A stretch of DNA of 10,091 bases from Bacillota bacterium (GTDB taxonomy: Bacteria; Bacillota; Clostridia; Lachnospirales; Lachnospiraceae): NCBI GenBank assembly GCA_023421075.1, contig JAEZUM010000070.1, positions 1-10,091 of the forward strand. Reading direction: 5' to 3'. The translations under genes were made by a program, and so were the position numbers. Below are positions 5,379 through 10,091 of the stretch, piece after piece; position 1 is the stretch's first letter, and each line of letters begins with the position of its first letter. The notes below the pieces were generated by a model that was not told where the DNA came from, made no database searches, and was given only the letters and a program-made list of their open reading frames with translations.

Positions 5379-7364
5379 CTATTCATGAATGCCATCATCC
5401 AGGAGATTAAGACCATCCATGATAAATACAAAATCCTTTCCTTCTCGATTATAGAACATCGCACTGGAATTATTGATAAACTTCTGATAAATGACCCCAA
5501 AGTTCCATTCCTTAACACCGGTCACATTCATTCCGCCTTCCACCGGTACAGCAGATAATCCATTCTGACTATAATACAGAGTTCCTTTGCCACCGGTATA
5601 ATCCTTTAGGAAGAACACGGTATCTCGATTATAGTTCATACAAAGACTGCGAACATTCTCACTGATCAGTCTCTCTTCGTTTTTCTTATCCAGGAAATAT
5701 AAATTCTGCCCTCTTAGAAAATATATCTGGGATATATCTTTGGTCACCTTAAAATCTGAGACATCATTCGCCATAACCTCTAATGTTTCTTCTCCGCCGA
5801 GATCTGAAACTTTTATCAACCGTTCCTCCGGATCTAGGAAGAACAGCTTCTCATTGTCCTCTGTCAGTATAATATTGGTGACATCTCCGGTAACCGCAAT
5901 ATCCGTTACATTATAATTATTATCCAGGTATTTAATCGAATTATCATTACAGAGAAGTAGTTTTTCTCCAAAGCTTCGGAAGCCAAAACGTATAATACTA
6001 TTTGACTTCTGGTTCACGAGGGTTCTGTCCGGTACAATAATATTATTAATCTGCTGATCAACAATTTTCTTGCTCTCCCCATCTTGACTACGCAGATAGA
6101 AGCTCCCGTTATTCTCTATTAATATCTCAGAACTGTCTTTATTCATATAGATTGCACTGCTTAAGCCCTCGGATAGCTTTTGTTCTTCACCGTTACTTCT
6201 TACATAAACCGCACCCATCATCCCATCAATAAATTGACCATAATAGATATGTTGTATATCAGATGAAATTGCAAAAACAAACATATTCTCGCCAAGCAGT
6301 TCCGGTTGCCCGCCATTTTGTATCAGATAGGCTTCTAAATTCTCGATAGCTCCGGTTTCTGATAAACGATAAGAAATATATGAAATTTTCTTACCACCGG
6401 ATAATATGTAAAGTATTCCAAAATGCTTCTCCTGATTATCTATCATTATCTCCTTGTCCTTGGCGACATCGTATAGCATAAGGTAGAATTTATTGGTACC
6501 TCCGGAAATGGAATAAACCACATAATTCCCATCCTCGGATAACGCAAAATTATCGATGGTCGAGGTAAATTCCTTCATTCGGTATGCATTTACATAATAG
6601 CAGTACCTTGTGTTCCAATTGTAAAGAATCGCCGCTGTATGATCCGGAGTATAACTCACATACTGATAGCCCTCCAGCTTATATAACAGATCACCGAAAG
6701 CATTGAAAATATAAGTTTTCCCCTCCGTCGGATTGGTATAGACCTCGATCGCATCTTTTGCCATGAATTCATAGTCCGAACCCTCGTTTTCCCTTCCCAG
6801 AAAAAATAGTAATCCTACCGCCAGCAGAAGTCCTAAACTGATTCCAAGTACAGAGAAAATAAAGCTTTTGTCAATACCTTTCTTCTTTTGCTCGTCCTGG
6901 GTCTCTTCCAGGTCCTGATTTAATCCCTCGTACATGTATCGGCTTAGTGATTCCTGCTTCTCTTCCTGAAGACGGGATCTTAGCTCTTCATAAAGTCTTT
7001 GCTGCCTTTGTGCAACCAGCTTTTTCTCCTTACGTCTGGACACCTTATGTTTCTTTTCTGTTTCCTGCTGATCTGCATGCTCTTGTTTGGACTCACGCTT
7101 ATCCTTTGTAAAATAACGATGTGAAGATTTACTACTTGAATCTTTCTCCGGCCTTCTTGGGTAGGATTGCTCCGAACTCATCCCCGAATCCACGACAAAA
7201 GGAGCCTCATAAGGAGTATCTGCCTTCGCAAATCCCTGATCAGTCTCATAAACCAGACTTTCTGCTGCTGCTATCTCGTTACCAATCAAATGAGAATCCG
7301 CATTACAGAAGGTACAATTCATATCTTTATTATCGAGTTCCCTGCCACATTGTTTACATACCAT
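5379..7364 (-). CDS. Membrane-anchored zinc-ribbon protein with extracytoplasmic beta-propeller-like domain
   Basis: I do not recognise a named function for this 661-residue protein. Residues 3-20 form a zinc ribbon with two CxxC pairs (Cys3, 6, 17, 20). Residues 60-165 are highly charged and hydrophilic, with a probable helical or coiled-coil stretch at 107-160 (REKK/EELRSRLQEEKQE style). One membrane span lies at about 168-189 (FIFSVLGISLGLLLAVGLLF), preceded by lysines, so the N-terminus should be inside and the remaining 470 residues outside. The outer part repeats about every 45-50 residues a pattern of turn, strand and aromatic-rich strand (FALSEDGNYVVYSI, FAISSDIQHIYYG, IILTEDNEKLFFL, FKVTKDISQIYFLR), like a TolB/WD40-type propeller of eight or more blades. 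The start has GGAGG seven bases upstream and a consensus promoter. It separates the two halves of an amino acid transporter locus. A sensor or envelope scaffold role is conceivable but unproven. Confidence 0.85.
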   Translation of the reverse strand: MVCKQCGRELDNKDMNCTFCNADSHLIGNEIAAAESLVYETDQGFAKADTPYEAPFVVDSGMSSEQSYPRRPEKDSSSKSSHRYFTKDKRESKQEHADQQETEKKHKVSRRKEKKLVAQRQQRLYEELRSRLQEEKQESLSRYMYEGLNQDLEETQDEQKKKGIDKSFIFSVLGISLGLLLAVGLLFFLGRENEGSDYEFMAKDAIEVYTNPTEGKTYIFNAFGDLLYKLEGYQYVSYTPDHTAAILYNWNTRYCYYVNAYRMKEFTSTIDNFALSEDGNYVVYSISGGTNKFYLMLYDVAKDKEIMIDNQEKHFGILYILSGGKKISYISYRLSETGAIENLEAYLIQNGGQPELLGENMFVFAISSDIQHIYYGQFIDGMMGAVYVRSNGEEQKLSEGLSSAIYMNKDSSEILIENNGSFYLRSQDGESKKIVDQQINNIIVPDRTLVNQKSNSIIRFGFRSFGEKLLLCNDNSIKYLDNNYNVTDIAVTGDVTNIILTEDNEKLFFLDPEERLIKVSDLGGEETLEVMANDVSDFKVTKDISQIYFLRGQNLYFLDKKNEERLISENVRSLCMNYNRDTVFFLKDYTGGKGTLYYSQNGLSAVPVEGGMNVTGVKEWNFGVIYQKFINNSSAMFYNREGKDFVFIMDGLNLLDDGIHE

Positions 7365-7441
7365 AGGACGACCTCCCTGGACTAATTATACAGACGAAGA
7401 AAGGATAACATGTAAGTGGATGAAACTACTTACTTGGCTTT

Positions 7442-7470
7442 ATTATAACTTGGTAGGAATTATATGTCAA
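7442..7470 (-). promoter_or_regulatory. Consensus sigma-A promoter of the zinc-ribbon/propeller gene
   Basis: TTGACA (7470-7465), exactly 17 bases, TATAAT (7447-7442): a perfect match to consensus in both elements. The start would be near 7435, about 70 bases before the ATG. It lies downstream of the binding-protein terminator, so this gene is an independent unit and probably well expressed. Confidence 0.9.
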
Positions 7471-7540
7471 ACCAACCAAGAAATAAAAGTACTCTGAAAA
7501 ATTCAACGGGTATAGTCCAGCTTCGCATCATATGCTGTTA

Positions 7541-7574
7541 AATAAAAGACCCGAGAGATAGCTTCCCGGGTCTT
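7541..7574 (-). terminator. Rho-independent terminator after the binding-protein gene
   Basis: On the minus strand AAGACCCG (7574-7567) pairs with CGGGTCTT (7553-7546), extendable by three more pairs including a G-U, and is followed by TTTTATT. It begins 16 bases after the stop codon at 7590. The T tract is interrupted, but stem strength and position fit. Confidence 0.85.
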
Positions 7575-7589
7575 ATGTGTCAAATAAAA

Positions 7590-8399
7590 TCATTCGATTG
7601 TAGTGATATCTGTACCAAACCATTTTGTTGAGATTTCTGCCACAGTACCCTCCGCCTTCAGTTCGCTAAGAGCCTTCTCCACCGCTGTACAGAGCTCAAC
7701 ATCTCCCTTACGGAAACCTACTGCATATTCATCCGGAAGTAAGGACTCCGCTAAAACCTTATAATCTTTACCTAAGGTAGTGATCATATAATTTGCCATT
7801 ACGGTATCCATAAGAACAGCATCCGAATTACCTGTCTCCATGTCCATGAGCGCTGTATCATATTTATCAAAAGGGTTTACTTGACCCAAAGACTCACGGA
7901 ACGCCTTATTTGCATCATCATTCAATGCTTCTTCTGCCGAAGATCCACCTTGAACAGCTAGTTTTAGTCCTTTCATATCAGCCATAGTTGCAATCGTGCT
8001 GTCGCTTTTTACTACCAATGAAATGTCGTTGGTCATATAAGACTTCGACATGGTCATATTCTCTTTGCGTTCCGGCGTAACCGATAAACCATTCCAGATA
8101 CAATCGATATTCTTTGTAACTAATTCCTGCTCTTTGGCTTCCCATTTTATTGGTTGAAGTACCAATTCTACCCCAAGCTTCTCACTGACTGCTCGGGCAA
8201 GATCGACGTCAAAGCCGATAATATCACCATTATCATCTGTAAATCCCATCGGTGCAAAGGTGTCATCAAGACCAACAATAAACTTACCGTTATCCTTTAT
8301 GTACTTTAAGGAATTGTCCCCGGAGGAATTCTTCTGGCAGGCAGTAAAGCTGAAAATCATAAGTGTTATCAGCAGTAAACTAATCAATCTCTTCTTCAT
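7590..8399 (-). CDS. Polar amino acid ABC transporter, substrate-binding lipoprotein
   Basis: This is a 269-residue family 3 solute-binding protein (SBP_bac_3), which captures a polar amino acid outside the cell and delivers it to the permease. The N-terminus MKKRLISLLLITLMIFSFTAC is a lipoprotein signal with the acylated Cys21 in an FTAC lipobox, followed by a flexible NSSGDNS spacer. The first lobe shows the family motifs DTFAPMGFTDDNG and IIGFDVDLARAV (about 45-71), then WNGLSVTPERKENM with Arg101, the position that usually grips the ligand carboxylate. MDTVMANY near 187-194 supplies the typical hinge-side Asp188. The C-terminus ends in the common STKWFG pattern. AAGGAG lies seven bases before the ATG. 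It has its own promoter and terminator and is separated from permease and ATPase by the 661-residue gene, but shares a promoter block with them. Substrate is not determinable by eye; cystine, glutamine and arginine types are all possible. Confidence 0.94.
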   Translation of the reverse strand: MKKRLISLLLITLMIFSFTACQKNSSGDNSLKYIKDNGKFIVGLDDTFAPMGFTDDNGDIIGFDVDLARAVSEKLGVELVLQPIKWEAKEQELVTKNIDCIWNGLSVTPERKENMTMSKSYMTNDISLVVKSDSTIATMADMKGLKLAVQGGSSAEEALNDDANKAFRESLGQVNPFDKYDTALMDMETGNSDAVLMDTVMANYMITTLGKDYKVLAESLLPDEYAVGFRKGDVELCTAVEKALSELKAEGTVAEISTKWFGTDITTIE

Positions 8400-8437
8400 A
8401 TTTCTTCTCCTTTAATAATCCATATATGTATTATTGG

Positions 8438-8465
8438 CTACGAAACAAAGGCTTTTGTTTAGTAG
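8438..8465 (-). promoter_or_regulatory. Hairpin at the 5' end of the binding-protein mRNA
   Basis: CTAC/GTAG plus AAACAAA/TTTGTTT form an 11-bp stem with one mismatch and a four-base loop. It lies immediately after the predicted start (near 8468), so the transcript would begin with a hairpin. That could stabilise the mRNA; no U run follows, so it is not a terminator. Confidence 0.5.
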
Positions 8466-8485
8466 CACTTTACCATATTACCACA
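8466..8485 (-). promoter_or_regulatory. Shared 20-bp promoter block, copy 2 (candidate operator)
   Basis: Identical to 5291-5310, with the same placement relative to the -10 hexamer and the same TGGTAA-TA-TGGTAA direct repeat. Its presence at the promoters of both transporter units suggests one regulator acting on both. Confidence 0.55.
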
Positions 8486-8503
8486 ACGACGCAAATAGTT
8501 CAA
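8475..8503 (-). promoter_or_regulatory. Promoter of the substrate-binding protein gene
   Basis: TTGAAC (8503-8498), 17 bases, TAATAT (8480-8475). Start near 8468 and a leader of about 70 bases. Architecture is the same as that of the permease promoter, with the same -10 and spacer length. Confidence 0.75.
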
Positions 8504-8570
8504 TCGTCAAATATAGAAAAAATATTGGAATATTAATGGATATACTCATCTATATTTACAGAAACAAAAC

Positions 8571-9743
8571 CTATAATGCACCATATAGGATGGAGCGAAG
8601 CTTACGAAACATCGATGGATTCGTTCCTCCACAACGTTGAATCATATAAAGCATCACCAGCTTCTCCTTAGGGTCAACCATAAAATAATTGCCCGTCCAT
8701 CCGTCCCAGCCAAACTCTCCGATCGATCCGTTGCTGGCGGCTTTGACAGGATCAACCATGCTTCTCATCAGGTTGCCGTAACTATAGCCGGCCTGTGCAT
8801 CCCAATTGAAGGTAATCGCCTGAGCGGATGTCAGCTGAGGCGTCTGCAGATATTCTACCGACTTTTTTCCAAGAATACGTACCCCGTTATGGATACCACC
8901 ACTTACGAGCATCAGTGCAAACCTGGAATAATCTCTGATGGTCGAGACCAATCCTGCACCACCTGATTCAAAGGCAGGAGGTGCCAAAAAATCAAAAACG
9001 GCAAGCATATCTCCCGTAAAGGGAACCAGTGACTTCTTCTTCGTATTATAATCATATACCTCGGAGAATCGGTCCAGCTTCTCCTGCGGTACATAAAAAT
9101 CGGTATCTTCCATATGTAGCGGAGTAAAAATCTCATCCTTAAGAAACTGGCCAAAACTTTTACCGGAAATCACCTCAACAACGGCGCCAATAACATCTGC
9201 CGATGCACCATATCTCCAATGATCACCGGGCTGAAATTCCAAGGGAACTCGTCCGATCCGATTCGCAAACTCTACCGTACTAACCTTCACTCCCTGATGA
9301 TAGGACTTTTCCACCTCAGAGAAAACAGCCTGCATACGTCGTCCAACTTCAAAGCTTTCATCCGGATAAGCGATACCCGAGGTCATATTGAGTAAATCCT
9401 GAATGGTTACCGGACGTTCTACCGGTATTAAGCCCTTTTCGGTTAACACCTGCTGATTCCGGAAGCCTTCCAGATAGTCACTGACCGGCGATAAAAGATC
9501 AAGCTGACCTCGCTCATATAATATCATTGCTGCAACAGCAGTAACCGGTTTTGTCATAGAGGCCATCCGATAAATGGTATCCCGAATAACCGGAATTCTC
9601 TTCTCCATATTCGCAAAGCCCAGTTCATCCTCATAAAAGATCTCATTGTTGTGAATTATACGAATTGCTGCTCCGGCAATCTCACCATCATCGATTTCCT
9701 TCTGTATAATCACACTAAGCTGTTCCAGATTCTTATATTCCAT
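8571..9743 (-). CDS. Serine hydrolase of the beta-lactamase/esterase (class C-like) family
   Basis: This is a 390-residue protein with the serine beta-lactamase/DD-peptidase fold used by class C enzymes, family VIII esterases and D-aminopeptidases. The nucleophile motif is SMTK (Ser62, Lys65) in IYRMASMTKPVTAVAAM. LLNMTSGI (117-124) follows as usual. The second motif is WRYGAS with Tyr178 in the general-base position. GGAGLVST (261-268) and, near the C-terminus, GWDGWTG (345-351) takes the place of the KTG triad, a form more typical of esterases than of true beta-lactamases. There is no signal peptide or membrane segment, so it should be cytoplasmic, which also argues against a cell-wall or antibiotic target. 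Start: ATG 9743 has AGGAGG seven bases upstream; an open frame extends 19 codons further without a site. It appears monocistronic. Exact substrate unknown. Confidence 0.88.
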   Translation of the reverse strand: MEYKNLEQLSVIIQKEIDDGEIAGAAIRIIHNNEIFYEDELGFANMEKRIPVIRDTIYRMASMTKPVTAVAAMILYERGQLDLLSPVSDYLEGFRNQQVLTEKGLIPVERPVTIQDLLNMTSGIAYPDESFEVGRRMQAVFSEVEKSYHQGVKVSTVEFANRIGRVPLEFQPGDHWRYGASADVIGAVVEVISGKSFGQFLKDEIFTPLHMEDTDFYVPQEKLDRFSEVYDYNTKKKSLVPFTGDMLAVFDFLAPPAFESGGAGLVSTIRDYSRFALMLVSGGIHNGVRILGKKSVEYLQTPQLTSAQAITFNWDAQAGYSYGNLMRSMVDPVKAASNGSIGEFGWDGWTGNYFMVDPKEKLVMLYMIQRCGGTNPSMFRKLRSILYGAL

Positions 9744-9761
9744 AAGGTATCCTCCTATGAT

Positions 9762-9790
9762 CTTGCAGTATCTCACATACTTGCGGTATC
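9762..9790 (-). repeat. Direct repeat GATACYGCAAG upstream of the hydrolase gene
   Basis: GATACCGCAAG (9790-9780) and GATACTGCAAG (9772-9762) differ at one base and are 18 bases apart. The first is also part of a dyad, TGCG-ATAC-CGCA (9794-9783). They lie 20-50 bases before the start codon, where an operator could act. Confidence 0.55.
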
Positions 9791-9839
9791 GCAGTTCCAA
9801 TCATTTTTTGACTCAAGATTTCATACATTACTCGTTCTG

Positions 9840-9900
9840 CAAAAGTACTTAATAGCATGTATGCTTTCTAGATGACGATCGAGTCGGTCAAGTACTTTTG
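9840..9900. repeat. 61-base inverted-repeat structure
   Basis: CAAAAGTACTT (9840-9850) and AAGTACTTTTG (9890-9900) are perfect 11-bp inverted copies. The 39 bases between hold two smaller dyads, AGCA-TGTA-TGCT and GAC...GTC with an inner GA/TC, so the RNA could form a three-way junction. It lies about 100 bases before the hydrolase gene. Confidence 0.55.
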
Positions 9901-9976
9901 ATAGTATATTATATACTTACTCTTATCTTCCTTGTATCGAATTCTGATATAAACGGTATAAAAAAGGTTCTATAAT

Positions 9977-10017
9977 AAAAGTTGGGGTGTAAAAATCATC
10001 CCAACTTTTTGTTTTTT
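9977..10017 (+). terminator. Strong Rho-independent terminator, possibly bidirectional
   Basis: AAAAGTTGGGGTG (9977-9989) pairs with CATCCCAACTTTT (9997-10009), 13 bp with one G-U, around a seven-base loop, then TTTTTGTTTTTT. The plus-strand T tract is the better one. On the minus strand the stem is followed by ATTATAG, so a gene entering from the right could also use it. No plus-strand gene ends just before it within the window. Confidence 0.8.
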
Positions 10018-10084
10018 GTAATACAATACATCTATAAGAAGCCTCTAACAAAAAAATGCACGTCGACCAAAACAAACATTTTGC

Positions 10085-10091
10085 GGAGGAG
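10085..10091 (+). promoter_or_regulatory. Possible ribosome binding site of a plus-strand gene beyond the edge
   Basis: GGAGGAG ends the window after an AT-rich stretch. It could precede a plus-strand start just outside. Alternatively an ATG at 10056 is open to the edge (MHVDQNKHFAEE) but has no site in front of it. Neither can be decided from this window. Confidence 0.3.

Larger units (their letters stand above)
9744..10091. other. 348-base region without a recognised gene
   Basis: No credible complete gene on either strand. It holds, in order, the ribosome binding site of the hydrolase gene, an 11-bp direct repeat pair (9762-9790), an inverted-repeat structure (9840-9900), an AT-rich stretch with a TATAAT on the minus strand at about 9911, a strong terminator (9977-10017) and, at the edge, GGAGGAG on the plus strand. 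I find no convincing -35/-10 pair for the hydrolase gene. Confidence 0.7.

Noticed and set aside
9744..9800. Hydrolase start 19 codons upstream of 9743
   Set aside because: The added residues have no family counterpart and overlap the direct repeats; AGGAGG directly precedes ATG 9743.
9840..9900. Hammerhead-type ribozyme in the three-way structure
   Set aside because: A GAAA-like and a GTC segment occur on the minus strand, but the CTGANGA core is absent on both strands.
9919..10091. Minus-strand frame open from the right edge for about 55 codons
   Set aside because: It runs straight through the terminator stem, and its composition is not protein-like.

Overview
The window looks like a chromosomal segment from a Gram-positive anaerobe of the Clostridia, most likely Lachnospiraceae. 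The grounds are moderate-to-low G+C, strong GGAGG ribosome binding sites, sigma-A type promoters, the Firmicutes gene order rimP-nusA-ylxR-ylxQ-infB, and a short NusA without C-terminal acidic repeats. The family assignment is an inference from gene order and protein style, not from a search. All eight complete genes, and infB, which runs off the left edge, lie on the minus strand, so the window reads right to left.

Left part (1-3712): the transcription/translation factor operon rimP, nusA, ylxR, ylxQ and the first 389 codons of infB. A promoter (3684-3712) drives it through a structured leader of about 138 nt. The operon makes the 30S maturation factor RimP, the elongation/termination factor NusA, two small RNA-binding proteins and initiation factor IF-2. 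Two spacers carry strong predicted RNA structure. Before nusA there are two Shine-Dalgarno-like hairpins, one of which can pair over 10 bp with the true nusA ribosome binding site. Between nusA and ylxR there is a 12-bp hairpin plus a second branched stem. The IF-2 N-terminus carries a long Gly/Gln-rich linker that ends, within the window, in twelve perfect-register decapeptide repeats.

Middle part (3742-8503): a polar amino acid ABC transporter in two transcription units. The lipoprotein substrate-binding gene is alone, with its own promoter and terminator. The permease and ATPase genes form a second unit. Both promoters share an identical 20-bp block over the -10 region containing a direct repeat of TGGTAA, which suggests common control. 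Between them lies an independently promoted gene for a 661-residue protein with a cytoplasmic zinc ribbon, a charged helical linker, one membrane span and a large external beta-propeller-like domain. I do not recognise a function for it.

Right part (8571-10091): a serine hydrolase of the beta-lactamase/esterase fold without a signal peptide, then 348 bases without a recognisable gene. That stretch holds a pair of 11-bp direct repeats, a 61-base inverted-repeat structure and a strong terminator. It ends with a GGAGGAG that may be the ribosome binding site of a plus-strand gene beyond the edge.
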